Positions 53,474 through 63,770 of a stretch of DNA of 64,000 bases are shown here, piece after piece; the first letter of the stretch is position 1; each line of letters starts with the position of its first letter. Position numbers and translations under genes: made by a program. Source of the DNA: Paulinella micropora (taxonomy: Eukaryota; Cercozoa; Imbricatea; Euglyphida). The notes beneath the pieces are model-generated. The model had not been told where the DNA came from. It saw only the letters and a program-made list of their open reading frames with translations, and did no database searches. Location: NCBI GenBank assembly GCA_009731375.1, contig BJOX01000019.1, positions 1,109,564 through 1,173,563 on the forward strand, written 5' to 3'.

Positions 53474-54892
53474 TTATTGTTTGACCACACAGCGACTGGG
53501 ATAAATAGAAGCGACTTTGACATATTTCAACCAAGCGGTAATGGCACGATTTTCATTATAATCGGCCGCATAACGAAGAGTGACCTCAGCAGTTCGTGAG
53601 TTATTGACTGCGAGACCAGATGCACCAATGTGTGGCGATTGATTGAGTGTCTGGATAATGGTAGCAAAACCACCATTGGTGGTAGTTGCGGTAACATCGG
53701 AATCACCATAAAACTTGCGAAAGTTTTCAAGTGAAACAGAGGAAGTCATATAAGGATCACGAATACCCATAGTTGCTTGGAGATTGTTAATATACAATTC
53801 TGCACACCCTCGTTGAACGGCAGCCAGAGTATCGGTGCTTCCTCCGAGTTCCATCTTCTGTTGCGGAGCATACCAATCACCAATACAGCACTGATATTGC
53901 TTATAAGGCATTTGAGTAGTTCCAAGGTTATCAATAGCAACACTATCAGCCAGCACATTTTGCGTGACGATATACAAGCACTGAGCACGAGCAACGGCCT
54001 TATTCACTTGAAGATTGAAGTCATCGCTCGTTCCGGGGTTTGCCTTCTGGTTGTAATATGTTTCATAAGTGTATGGAAGGCCTTCCTTGCTTCCCATCTG
54101 TTCCAAAATATTTCTCTGCACAGCGGGAGCAAGAGAGAATGTCTCCAACATAACAACTGGATTTGATACGGTGAAAGTCAAAGCAGCGCCAGTAATCCCA
54201 GCCGCTGCCTTCCCGTCAGTGGTGCCAATAACAGACAATGCTTCCTGAGGCGGTGCAAATGTCAAACGAAGTCTCATACCACTAATCAAAGAAGGAGGAA
54301 TGAGAGTTTCTTCATTAAACACTCCAGAGAAATAATGAAGAGGAACACAAACTTTCAAATAACTACCAGTGCCTACGACAGTTGGAGTATTAACGGAAAA
54401 GTTAGGAACATCAGTAGTAGCACCAATGCCACTATTAACAGATAGAGAATCGCGTTGTCCTGCCATCTGTGCCTGACCGCGGTAATCAAGAGGATAGTGC
54501 CACGGGAGAATATTTCGCACCATCTTATTCAAATCTTCAGTTCGTTCAAGTTCGCTACCATCCTTACTTTCGAGTAGAAATCGTTCAAAAATAGCGGTAG
54601 CGGGTGTATTTAGGAAACCAATACCGCAGTTATTCCCCGCGGTCGTAACCAACCCGTCGGCCTTGATATCAAACGACAAGTAGCAATTCTTTCCATAAAC
54701 AAAATCAGTGCTTGCCTGTAGTGTAAAAATCATTTCAGTCCCCGACGAACTGGTATAAGTCTGCTGATCGGAGAAGTTCTTCTTAAAGATGCTCCCCTGC
54801 TCCGTGAGTGCCAGATTTGCTGGCAACTCATACTTGAGGTTGTTGAGTGACATCAACTCCTCCGTGTTCTTCATGTCTTTTGTTTCACTCAT
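53474..54892 (-). CDS. Major capsid protein, PLV type (double jelly roll)
   Basis: A 472-residue intact frame from ATG 54892 to stop 53474. N-terminal section: FSDQQTYTSSSGTEMIFTLQ and NTPATAIFERFLLESKDGSE then LERTEDLNKM, an arrangement characteristic of PLV major capsid proteins (small aliphatic turn, F-x-R-x-x-x-x-S-x-x-G, then an N that starts the next strand). The later part alternates beta-type strands and ends VTLRYAADYNENRAITAWLK. Length (450-650 in relatives) fits two jelly-roll domains. It forms the capsid shell as trimeric pseudo-hexameric capsomers. Unbroken, with its own AT-rich upstream segment. Confidence 0.82.
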   Translation of the reverse strand: MSETKDMKNTEELMSLNNLKYELPANLALTEQGSIFKKNFSDQQTYTSSSGTEMIFTLQASTDFVYGKNCYLSFDIKADGLVTTAGNNCGIGFLNTPATAIFERFLLESKDGSELERTEDLNKMVRNILPWHYPLDYRGQAQMAGQRDSLSVNSGIGATTDVPNFSVNTPTVVGTGSYLKVCVPLHYFSGVFNEETLIPPSLISGMRLRLTFAPPQEALSVIGTTDGKAAAGITGAALTFTVSNPVVMLETFSLAPAVQRNILEQMGSKEGLPYTYETYYNQKANPGTSDDFNLQVNKAVARAQCLYIVTQNVLADSVAIDNLGTTQMPYKQYQCCIGDWYAPQQKMELGGSTDTLAAVQRGCAELYINNLQATMGIRDPYMTSSVSLENFRKFYGDSDVTATTTNGGFATIIQTLNQSPHIGASGLAVNNSRTAEVTLRYAADYNENRAITAWLKYVKVASIYPSRCVVKQ

Positions 54893-55001
54893 GATTGTAA
54901 AGGCTCGGACTTATATTTATGCGATAAAAAATAATTATTTGCAAATTTAATTAATCAATAGTGTGCTATTGACAATTGTCCTAAGGGACTAATTAATTGA
55001 G

Positions 55002-55406
55002 TTATTCATCGGGCAAAAACACATTTTTTATTTTTCTTACATCACCTTGTATTGAGGCTAAGGTGGTATCACGGCCTTCTCTGCTATCAAGTTGATACTC
55101 TCGGGAAGTTGCACTCTTCACTGCTTTTTGTAAAAATTTCAAACTAGACACGGCAGTATCTAAATCAACAACATCTGTGGTTCCTTTGTCGCTGACATCT
55201 GGCAACATGCTCTGCAAGTCATAAGTCGGCACTGGGTATAAATTAGAATAATCCGTAAGGTCTTGATTGACTAATGGTGCTCCTTTGTCAGACCACAATT
55301 CAAAATGGTTCAATTGCATTGCATCGCTAGTTTGTCTGTTTGCTTCGTTTAGTTTATTGACGAATTCGCCAGATAACTTGTTCGCCGCGCGGGTGTTTCT
55401 AATCAT
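55002..55406 (-). CDS. Unknown PLV small protein (134 residues)
   Basis: Intact frame from ATG 55406, 15 bases after the end of the 151-residue gene, between it and the major capsid gene (109 bases away). Mixed charged helices (NKLSGEFVNKLNEANRQTSD; SLKFLQKAVKSATSREYQL) with no membrane segment, signal or zinc motif. Position between capsid and packaging genes suggests a virion or assembly role; that is inference. TATATATA lies at about 55412-55420 upstream. Confidence 0.7.
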   Translation of the reverse strand: MIRNTRAANKLSGEFVNKLNEANRQTSDAMQLNHFELWSDKGAPLVNQDLTDYSNLYPVPTYDLQSMLPDVSDKGTTDVVDLDTAVSSLKFLQKAVKSATSREYQLDSREGRDTTLASIQGDVRKIKNVFLPDE

Positions 55407-55421
55407 CCTCTTGTATATATA

Positions 55422-55877
55422 CTAACAAGGGATATTATTCTCTTTCATAAATTTAATTATATTAACTAGTTTGTTGTATGAGGCCGATTTACTCATTCGC
55501 TCATCCAAGTCTCTCGCGATTTTATCCCACTCTCCGTCTGGTGTCATTTCCACTGGTTTGGCACTTGGCGGTGGTGTAGTATTTGTGATAGGATTTGGCA
55601 GTAGTTCTGCTGTCTTTCTATTCAATGATAAATCAACTGGCGGTGCCGATGTTTCAATGGGCGAGGGGTTAGAAGGGGCTTGTATTTTCTTTTTTCTTGG
55701 TGCTCTTGGCTTAAGTTGCGATGGAATTTCACCAGACTTGATTTTGTTGTGTATTTGGATTACTCCCTCATATTCTGGTGTGCCTTTCTTGATGGTATAC
55801 ATTCCTTTAATGCCATTCTGTTGGCGGTAAATACTCACTGCTTGGTTGTAAGTTGTCGTAAATAACCTAGTGCTCAT
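55422..55877 (-). CDS. Unknown PLV protein (151 residues), basic, Pro-rich middle
   Basis: ATG at 55877 follows a strongly A/T spacer. Residues 1-45 are ordered (FTTTYNQAVSIYRQQNGIKG), 55-70 are basic (KPRAPRKKKIQAP), the middle is Pro/Ser/Thr-rich and the C-terminus is helical (SKSASYNKLVNIIKFMKENN). Basic and disordered with ordered ends, it may bind DNA in the virion; family not recognised. Confidence 0.7.
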   Translation of the reverse strand: MSTRLFTTTYNQAVSIYRQQNGIKGMYTIKKGTPEYEGVIQIHNKIKSGEIPSQLKPRAPRKKKIQAPSNPSPIETSAPPVDLSLNRKTAELLPNPITNTTPPPSAKPVEMTPDGEWDKIARDLDERMSKSASYNKLVNIIKFMKENNIPC

Positions 55878-55931
55878 ATTATATTATTAATAAATATAAA
55901 AAAATTGCTTTTAAAACTAATTAGCCTTACT

Positions 55932-56801
55932 TCAAGTTTTTAAGTGTAAAATGGTATCAAAGTTCTTCCTGAATACCTGTCGCTTATCCGCTATTCTATT
56001 GTTAATGAATAGAAAAGAATAAGGCTCCGCTGTGGCATGTCTAATAAGCACATCCATCTCTTTATCAGTCAGATATTGACTTTCATGCTCCGCTTTTATT
56101 CGTTCAATCTCCGATCGTTTCACACCCGAAAATATGGCAATATAATGGGCATTTATTCTTACATTGCGGGGAATTTGCATGTATGATTGTGTCGTTATCC
56201 ATACGGATACTTTGGCATGTGTTGAAGCAAAAGCGATTTCTTGTAATACTTCGTGTTTAAGAAACTTGCGGGATTGTGCCACATCATCACAAATGATTAA
56301 TATCTTTGGTGCTTTTTCGTATCCCTTCGCCTCTATTTTGCTTTTCTGTTCGTCAAATATTCGTCGCAATAATTCTGGCTTGTCCTCTCGTATGATATGG
56401 TCGTCTTTCAATTTCAAAACATCCGTAAGCATCTTAGAAGGAGATAAACAAAACATATAAATCTCGTCCCACCAGCCCTTAAGCATGTGTTTATTACCTA
56501 GCAGGTTGGCGATCATAACGGACTTGCCACTGCCCGTAGCACCACAAATGATGAATAGCCCCATCCCCGGAAGGATGTTTCCCCTTTGAAGTGGTTTCTC
56601 TTTGACACTATCCCGCTCGGACTCTATTGCCTCAATTTTCAAACCTTTTTTAAATTTTTGTTCTTTTTTGGGTAATTCCGTTATGACTGGACGGCTGACT
56701 TGAAATTCATTTTCGTGTAATTCATCAATCTTACTGCCTTCAAGTGCCGTTCGTAAAAGTGTTTTTCGTGGTAGTCTATTTGGTCTAAGTCCTCGTTTCA
56801 T
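55932..56801 (-). CDS. Packaging ATPase, FtsK/HerA superfamily (A32-like)
   Basis: A 289-residue intact frame from ATG 56801. Walker A is GATGSGKS (residues 87-94), Walker B is ILIICDDV (167-174), and THAKVSVWITTQS (194-206) supplies the following sensor strand with TTQ. These are diagnostic of the genome-packaging ATPases of PLVs, virophages, Polintons and large DNA viruses. It pumps viral DNA into the capsid at one vertex. Length (about 250-300) is typical. It starts 8 bases after the end of the upstream large gene, so the two are probably co-transcribed or share a promoter. Confidence 0.93.
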   Translation of the reverse strand: MKRGLRPNRLPRKTLLRTALEGSKIDELHENEFQVSRPVITELPKKEQKFKKGLKIEAIESERDSVKEKPLQRGNILPGMGLFIICGATGSGKSVMIANLLGNKHMLKGWWDEIYMFCLSPSKMLTDVLKLKDDHIIREDKPELLRRIFDEQKSKIEAKGYEKAPKILIICDDVAQSRKFLKHEVLQEIAFASTHAKVSVWITTQSYMQIPRNVRINAHYIAIFSGVKRSEIERIKAEHESQYLTDKEMDVLIRHATAEPYSFLFINNRIADKRQVFRKNFDTILHLKT

Positions 56802-56809
56802 TATTATAC

Positions 56810-59356
56810 TTAAGCATTGAGAAAATAGTTTTGATTGTATCTATAATTATCATATTCAACACCATAAGGCATGGGCGGGTGTGCATAGTTGTTGAAGAAT
56901 GGCGAGTATGGGCTTCCAAAAGAATAGTCAGACGGGGGATTAATCAATGGTTTAAAATCTTTTCTTTCTGCTCTAGTTTGCACTTGTGGCGGAATTTCTG
57001 CTTTGAAGTTCTTAATCATTCTAGCCTTAACGGACGGCATTCTTACCTTCTCCGACACTCTCTTAACAATAACTGCCCTGTTATAACGATTTATCATCAT
57101 GTTATTGTTAGTGTTTCCAAACTGGGTGTTATCGTGCAACTCATACATAGGAGCATCAAGCACACGATCTGATCGCTCCTTATTTCCTTTGATTAGAATA
57201 TTGGTTTTAGTTGTTCCAATTCCTCCATTCGGGTCGGACGGCATAGTAAAGCGGGCAAGATTAATCAATTCCCTCCGTTGTTCTGCTGGTGTTTTCCCGA
57301 TAAGTCTATCAACCAACTCATCAATCGCCCTCATAGAATCAACCATGGATTGATTTGGTGTAGTGTTTGGGTCTGGGTCTTTGCTTTCCGCATATTCCTT
57401 GTATGCTGGGTCATTAATATTAGCACTTTTTTCAACGAATGGAAGTCCCGCTTTTGTGCCACTAAGATAAGTTCCAGTCTGTGTGTTTTCTTCTGGTTCT
57501 GGTGCTTTTACTTCATCCTCCCCTTCGGGCGGTGGCGGTGGCGGGTTCGGTTGCGGTTGCGGTGGTTGGTCTAGCGGTGGTGGTTGCTTAGATTGTGGCT
57601 TAGGTTGTTTCTTTGGTGGCAGTTGTGTTTGTGCATCGGGTTGTGGTGGTTGATTACTTGGCGGAGGGTTTACTTGTTTCAATTGCTCGTAAAAGGAATT
57701 TCCTTCGTCTTTCCTTCCGTTAACATAAGAATTTACCGCTCTATTGTATATATCGGCCAATCTTACCGCCTCTGCCTCCTCAAGTTTACCTTCCTTCAAT
57801 GGCTTATACACTTGTTGTAATTTGGCAATATTAGTCCTTACTTCTTTTTTTTGGTCTTCGTCTTGAATTGAACTGATTATTTTCGCGGTTGAATACTCGT
57901 GATACAGATGTTGTTGGTGTTGCGATAATTTTCCATAAAGGTCACTATGAAGTTTGGTAAACAATTCATCACGATATTTATCCAAATCTCCCATCTTTAT
58001 CTTATGGTCTCTGCTAAGCACTCTTTCAATGCTGTCAATATCCGCTTCCTTTTGAAACTTTTTACTAGTTAATTTTTTACCGCTTCCTTTGCTAACTATG
58101 TCGACATAGTCTCGTTTGATGCGGTCTTGGACTTCGGGCGGAAATTCTTTCAGTAATTCATCAATGGAATGTCTGGCAGTTTTTCTTCCCGCGACATCTA
58201 CTATTTTTTCCCGTGGTGGTGGTGCCTGTGGTTGTACTTCAGCCATTTTTACTTCTGGTATATTATTATGAATATTATTATTATTATTATTTTCTGTATT
58301 TGATGCTGATGGTAGCGGTTCAACGGATTTTGACGGGCTAGGCGATACAGATTGAGATAATATGGGTTCAACGGATTTTGACGGGCTAGGCGATACAGAT
58401 TGAGATAATATGGGTTCAACGGATTTTGACGGGCTAGGCGATACAGATTGAGATAATGTAGGTTCAACGGATTTAAGAATTTCTGGCGACGGAGTAGGCG
58501 ATATGGAAGCAAATGTAGTTTCTGCAATTCTTTCTGCTATTGGTTTTACTGAGGAATAAAGATTTTCTATATTATTCGCAATATTGCTAACTTCAACCTC
58601 TATTGGCTCTTCAACTGATACCTGTTCTAATTCATTTGTAGTTTCTATGTTAGATACTCTTGCTAATTCTGCTTCGTTTAGAAACCCCGTTTTATAATTA
58701 GAACCAACTTTAGAAACATATGTAGTCCAGTCCAAGAAAAAGTCTTTGTAATCATCCTCTGCTTTGTATTTGTCAATATTCTTTTTTATCACGAAATCAC
58801 CATTCTCGTCAAAATATCCTACATCTGCCAAGTATTTGTCATATTTTTCCATCACCGCATCAACCCATGATTTTACTTTTTTCACTTTTTCTGGCAAATC
58901 AATGGTAGAACCATACACCATTAACAAAGGAGACGATACAAATTTCTTCCCTTGAAAAAATGCCAAGGCAGACCCACCGACTAAAAATTTGAGTTTCCCG
59001 TGCAATTCACTCCATACTCGCTCCATGTGTCTTCTACTCGCCACTCCTGCTAACCTTCTCGTTGTTGTGCCTCCAAACAAGGATGGAAATTTTACGACCA
59101 GATATTTAAGAACATCTGTGCTCGTCTTCCATTCTCGCATCATGAGTGCGATTTCCTCCGCGATCTGCCTTCGCTTACTTAATGGATACTTAATAGGAGC
59201 ATAAGAAAAAGGGAAACATGGAAAGTTAGGTAGGGGGAAGGAGTCAGACACTTCCGACGTAGACACAGATGAAGAAGAGTTGATGGGGCCAAACGCCCTA
59301 AAGGCGACGAAATTTTTACGAGAGAGAGCAGGCATGGTCAAGGAGAAGGCCCACAT
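56810..59356 (-). CDS. Large proline-rich PLV protein, N-terminus chimeric
   Basis: The open frame is 848 residues but bases above about 59210 are the complement of Copia-like sequence, so the first ~50 residues are probably not viral and the true start is lost or lies at the MM near 59140. Residues ~55-220 are ordered (LMMREWKTSTDVLKYLVVKF, VGGSALAFFQGKKFVS), then three 16-residue repeats (SVEPILSQSVSPSPSK, residues ~295-347), an Asn-rich tract, a charged helical core (~380-590), a Pro/Gln-rich tract (~595-650) and a Tyr/Asn/Pro-rich C-terminus. Function unknown; by position possibly a minor virion or scaffold protein. Confidence 0.7.
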   Translation of the reverse strand: MWAFSLTMPALSRKNFVAFRAFGPINSSSSVSTSEVSDSFPLPNFPCFPFSYAPIKYPLSKRRQIAEEIALMMREWKTSTDVLKYLVVKFPSLFGGTTTRRLAGVASRRHMERVWSELHGKLKFLVGGSALAFFQGKKFVSSPLLMVYGSTIDLPEKVKKVKSWVDAVMEKYDKYLADVGYFDENGDFVIKKNIDKYKAEDDYKDFFLDWTTYVSKVGSNYKTGFLNEAELARVSNIETTNELEQVSVEEPIEVEVSNIANNIENLYSSVKPIAERIAETTFASISPTPSPEILKSVEPTLSQSVSPSPSKSVEPILSQSVSPSPSKSVEPILSQSVSPSPSKSVEPLPSASNTENNNNNNIHNNIPEVKMAEVQPQAPPPREKIVDVAGRKTARHSIDELLKEFPPEVQDRIKRDYVDIVSKGSGKKLTSKKFQKEADIDSIERVLSRDHKIKMGDLDKYRDELFTKLHSDLYGKLSQHQQHLYHEYSTAKIISSIQDEDQKKEVRTNIAKLQQVYKPLKEGKLEEAEAVRLADIYNRAVNSYVNGRKDEGNSFYEQLKQVNPPPSNQPPQPDAQTQLPPKKQPKPQSKQPPPLDQPPQPQPNPPPPPPEGEDEVKAPEPEENTQTGTYLSGTKAGLPFVEKSANINDPAYKEYAESKDPDPNTTPNQSMVDSMRAIDELVDRLIGKTPAEQRRELINLARFTMPSDPNGGIGTTKTNILIKGNKERSDRVLDAPMYELHDNTQFGNTNNNMMINRYNRAVIVKRVSEKVRMPSVKARMIKNFKAEIPPQVQTRAERKDFKPLINPPSDYSFGSPYSPFFNNYAHPPMPYGVEYDNYRYNQNYFLNA
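58317..58474. repeat. 48-bp tandem repeat inside the large PLV gene
   Basis: Units start at 58317, 58365 and 58413 with a partial fourth at 58461. They are nearly identical, multiples of three, and encode a Ser/Pro-rich 16-residue repeat, so they keep the frame. Confidence 0.9.
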
Positions 59357-59950
59357 GGGAAAAGTGAAGGTAGTACAAGAGAGAGTAGTCTATCGTCAGT
59401 GTGAGGGGCGAGTGTCAGGTGAGCAACGTTGTTTTGTTTCCACGCATGACATGGAAAGTGGAAATGTTTTGTTGCGAGAGGCAGCGTGTATTCTGTTGAG
59501 AGGGCGTTTTTGCGGGCTACATACAGGTCAGGAAAGAGAGAGAGAGGGAAGCACCAGGGATGGGGGAGGTTGCCCTTCAGTTAGAGGGCGAGGTGGAGAA
59601 AGAAATGAGCTTCTCATCAAAGCTTGTGGTAAGCAAGAAGAGCAACGGAAAACCAAAAGGGGGAAAAGGGCAGCAGCCAAAAAGAAGAAGGAGGGGAATG
59701 CCACCCCGGCGTCAAGCTTCGGGTCTTGCGCAGCAACAACCGCGACGATGGCTATCTCCGAGGGTACTTCAACGGCGATGGCTATGGCTATACGAAGGGC
59801 AAAGACTACCTCTGCGGCCGCCCGCCATGGTGGCGATGATGCACTGGGGCTCGGCCCGGTGTGCGATTGGTGGGGCGCTCGGCGGCGCGCGAGTGGATAT
59901 ATGACCCGTGCGGCGGCTTCAAGCTTCGGGACGTAGGCAGCCGACAGCCG
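59211..59950 (+). pseudogene. Copia-like Gag fragment flanking the viral insert (right)
   Basis: The plus frame from about 59230 has ESDTSDVDTDEEEL, a Lys/Glu-rich helical part, and at 59397-59523 a small Cys/His domain (RQCEG, QRCF, REAACILLRGRFCGLH) like that at 15316-15435. Glu/Lys-rich sequence follows to about 59700; after that a Gly/Tyr/Asp-rich segment (59720-59830) is in another frame. It continues the kind of element seen at 52594-53249, interrupted by the virus. Confidence 0.5.
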
Positions 59951-60265
59951 GAAAGCTGAGCAAAGGGTGAACGGGGATCAAGGCAGGCGCGGCGGGGGAG
60001 TGCGTGTGGGGCGCGTGGCATAAGCCTATGATAGGTGGGGCAGTTATTCCTAAATAGGGGGAGCAATCGAAAATTTATCAATAATATATTTAGTCACTGT
60101 ACCGGCCCACCCCAATGACAATTACCTATTTTACCTATACTACTCACTCTAACTCGTGTAACGCCGGGTGAATTCAAAGCTTTTGCGGTTTGGGGTGTGG
60201 CGCTTGTGACGAGTTGAGTATCGTCCATCTCTAACAAAATTAAGTACGACCCTCTCGTTGTCCAG
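59951..60265. other. No recognised gene
   Basis: Contains atagggggagcaatcg at about 60054-60069, a purine tract like those before Copia 3' LTRs. Nothing else. Confidence 0.4.
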
Positions 60266-60514
60266 TGCACTACAGCATAACCGTACAGTCACTGTATCTT
60301 CACTCTTATTACTTAATAATTAGTAATTATTCCTATACTACCATATTTTCTGGTACTGGTGGCAAATTGCCTTTTTATGTTCATATATTACCGATTTGGT
60401 GAGGTTGGTTTCCTTTTGGTTCTTTTGAATCTCAGTAAAATGGTGGGAGACAACTGGGATCCCGGAGCTTCCGGTTAACAGGCTAGTTTCACTACCCTGA
60501 CCTTCAAATTGTAC
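60266..60514 (+). repeat. REP-B dispersed repeat, copy 2
   Basis: Inverted relative to 27711-28050, with a single central unit and otherwise high similarity (gcataaccgtacagtcactg, ggcaaattgcctttttatgt, aactgggatcccgg). Confidence 0.85.
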
Positions 60515-60539
60515 AATTGGGGGGGAGGGGGGGTGAACT

Positions 60540-60782
60540 ATCAGACTGAGCACCTTAACGACCGGCCAAAACCTTTACCGTCACCTGACAATTCACTCGG
60601 AGGCTTTTTGACCGGCCGGCTGAGTTAGATTCTCCTCTGCACGACGTTTCGGCTTCACTAACTTGTTTTTGATTTCGTTCAGAAATGATTTCAAACGATC
60701 AACTATTGCTTTTTTTCCCTCTCTATTGCCTTTTTTCACTGATTTCCAGTGAAACACGCACGTTGCGGTAAATTTGTGGAAA
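60540..60782 (+). repeat. REP-A dispersed repeat, copy 3 (uninterrupted)
   Basis: The uninterrupted copy that shows where the 1457-12817 element inserted. It directly follows REP-B, so A and B may be parts of one larger repeat. Confidence 0.85.
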
Positions 60783-60929
60783 GTTGGAAAAGATGGACAA
60801 CATATAAGATGCACATCATACCCATGCATGGCACGACAGGAAAGAGGAGACCAAACGCATGTATAGAACATAGGCACTTAATAAAAACTAAAGGCATTAC
60901 GACATAAACATATGATTCATATACATACA

Positions 60930-61002
60930 TATATATATTTATAATATAATATATATATACATATATATGTATGTATATATATATATGTATATATGTATGT
61001 AG

Positions 61003-61070
<68 letters not shown>
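60930..61070. repeat. TA/CATA microsatellite
   Basis: Nearly pure TA from 61009 to 61069 with mixed TA/TG before. Poly-Tyr/Ile frames here are artefacts. Confidence 0.95.
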
Positions 61071-61075
<5 letters not shown>

Positions 61076-63370
61076 CAGTTAAGATATAAATACGACTTAA
61101 AGCTGCACAACACAGTAGCATCCAAGTTTATGTAACCTGTCCTTTTATCTCCGCTATCACAACGAAAGCAATACGCTGATGAAAGTTAAGTGCACGGCGA
61201 TACATATTTTTTACAGCATAAGTAATATTTATATATCATGACATGTATATAGGTAGTGCTAGGGTTTCAAAATAAATGCATATAGAAGATACATACATTT
61301 ACAAATATAGCACTATTTGGCATGTAAAAGGAACAAATACCCCAAAGTCTACACTATGATTGTCGCACAAGTCATTATAAGGGAAAGGCAACACACACGC
61401 ATATACGTGATCAAATCATTCAGCAAAGCAGATCAATTATTAATATGCAGCAATATAGGTACTATACGATTGCTGGGATCATGGATCAGCGTATATACAA
61501 GTAAGTGGGTAAGACAGAGATAGAGATACAATGTAGATAAAAGTGCGGGCGACGTAGTTGATAGAATAGAAGGAACAAGAGAGGGAAGCAGAAAGAAGTC
61601 TACAAGGAGGAGATAGGAACAGAATTCTCTCTCCTTTTTCTTCTACTCTCATCTAAAGCTGCCTATCTATCTCTCCCTCTATCTCTCTTATACTACCCTA
61701 CCATCATCGGACATCACCTTCTAACTCTGTCATATCTCAGCGCTCCTGCTTTTCTCTAATGATCTCAGGCTACCGTCCATTATTACATATCCGTGGCGCA
61801 CATATGGGACAAGGCGCATGCACACTTGTCGCACACATGAAAGGCACATAATATATAGCAATTTACTTGCGACACGATATATCCCATCCAAGTAGCATAT
61901 ATAATTATGTGACAGTATCATGAATATTCGGCAACACATGTAGCGACCAACAAATGTGTATAAACCAAAAGACGCGCACATATACACTCCCCTTACTAAT
62001 CACACAAGGGTATGTAGTTAATGAATGGCAAGCAGAGGTAGAACATGTCGATAATAGATAAAACATGGGTGATGGGTGGGCGGCTAGCACAAGTTGGACC
62101 AAATATGTAGGTAAGTTAACAGAAAGATGGTATAGTGAATGAACATGTTAAGACACACATAATATATGTTATGCATTTATTATTCGCAACACTCAACCAT
62201 ATTCAGACGGCACTCATACAATGTATATAGATGACAGAAACAACATAGGTATAAGTCGCCAAATAAATACAAGGAAAGGTCAAAGTCATACAATGATACA
62301 TATAAAGGCTTATACGGAATGCGTATACGACACATGTACCAAGGTGCTCAATGGGCAGAGAGGATAGAAACAGCAACAAGACAAACTAACAACAGCAATT
62401 ATCAGCCTTACTGTCCGCCTCCTACCTCTAAACTATTATGATTGCTCGCCTTTTAATCTCTCCCCCTGACGCTCACGACCGTACTGTCGTAACGTACGCT
62501 CAGTCTGATATCCGGGCCCGGCAATCCGACGTGTGCAAAAATTCAACTTCAATAACGATACTATGATAAAGACAACCGCTTTTACACGACTGATACTTGC
62601 CACTCATAGAGCTGAGTGGGAAGATGAAGTGCCTATTTACATGCTTCCTTTTCAGCGGCTCTACGAAAAGCAAGCGGCAGCGTTCTTCAATCACGAAAAG
62701 TCGTTCGGTGGAAGTAAAAAAATATCAACCAATCCGACTCAAACAAGACAAATCTTTATTACTAATAGATGATCAACGTTATTGGTAATCATCTGCGGGT
62801 ACGTCGTTTCCTCGTGGATGTGTGCGACCCAACTGAGGAGCAGGAGGAGGACTGAAACGAAATACAGTGAACGGTCACCCGTTGAATCACTTCAAACGCT
62901 TCCTTCTCCACCAGTGCTGATTTTTCTAACTTGTGCGGTAGTTCATTCAAAAGCTCTCATCAAAGGCTTTCTCATGAACCATCGCACAGGCTTTGGACGC
63001 AAAAACTGGCTGACAACATATCTACAAGTCAGTCACTACTGACTGTACTAGACAATCTTTACGTGTTGTGTCCTTGTCAGGACTCCACACAGGCAAGTCA
63101 AAATAGCTTATGTCTGAACTCAAAACAGAAAACTTTGCGAAGAACGAACGACATAGCTCCCACGTGAGCAAGTCTGTCTGATCATACAAAGGGTGGGCTG
63201 GTAGTATGATTTATGACAATTTGAACATTGGCAAAATATTCCAACTTAAAATTGAACTCAAAACTGTCAGTCAATGTTATAATCAGTGCTAGAGCGATGT
63301 TGAAGCTATCGCTTGAATCTAGTGCTAGTCGTTGAGGTAGTGCAGAGGCGAGCTAGTGAAAGAATACACA
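61071..63370. other. AT-rich DNA without recognised gene
   Basis: About 2.3 kb with short frames only. The longest, 62533-62772 (79 residues, MQKFNFNNDTMIKTT), has no motif. No repeat copy was recognised. Confidence 0.5.
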
Positions 63371-63379
63371 CCAGGCAGC

Positions 63380-63505
63380 CTACATACATACATACATACT
63401 TACTTACATACTTACATACTTACATTCTTATATACATACTGCGGCGCGGGGAAGCGGAGGGAGTACACACACACACACACATACATACATACATACATAC
63501 ATACA

Positions 63506-63536
<31 letters not shown>

Positions 63537-63770
63537 TTACATATATACGTAAATACCTGCCGGAAGTATGTGGTGAGAAGGGGCGGGGCGCAGTGTCATC
63601 GCGGGAACGTTCTACATAATTATATACACATATACACATCATGCAGACATACGAACATGCATAAATGATTACTTTTCCAGCGAAATTGTTCACAATAGGT
63701 ACATACATACACAGATACATACATACATACATACATACATACATACATACATACATACATACGTACATAC
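63380..63770. repeat. CATA tetranucleotide arrays
   Basis: Arrays of CATA at about 63384-63430, 63478-63535 and 63715-63765, separated by non-repeat sequence with a GC-rich piece. Confidence 0.95.

Larger units (their letters stand above)
53250..59210 (-). mobile_element. Endogenous polinton-like virus (PLV) fragment, virion-assembly module
   Basis: Six tightly packed minus-strand frames with AT-rich spacers form a block distinct from the flanking retroelements: large Pro-rich protein, packaging ATPase, two small proteins, major capsid protein and the start of a probable penton protein. ATPase plus capsid proteins define the morphogenesis module of PLVs, adintoviruses, Polintons and virophages. 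The first and last genes are cut at the block edges. No polymerase, primase-helicase, integrase or terminal repeats are seen, so it is a partial integrated copy. Full-length ATPase and capsid frames without stops suggest recent integration or selection. Confidence 0.85.

Noticed and set aside
58317-58474. CRISPR-like repeat array
   Set aside because: Units are contiguous with no spacers and keep a reading frame; host is eukaryotic.
59280-59936. Plus-strand 218-residue frame as a viral gene
   Set aside because: Its strand and composition match the flanking retroelement, and it overlaps the chimeric start of the viral frame.
60736-61125. Tyr/Ile repeat frame
   Set aside because: Translation of the TA microsatellite.
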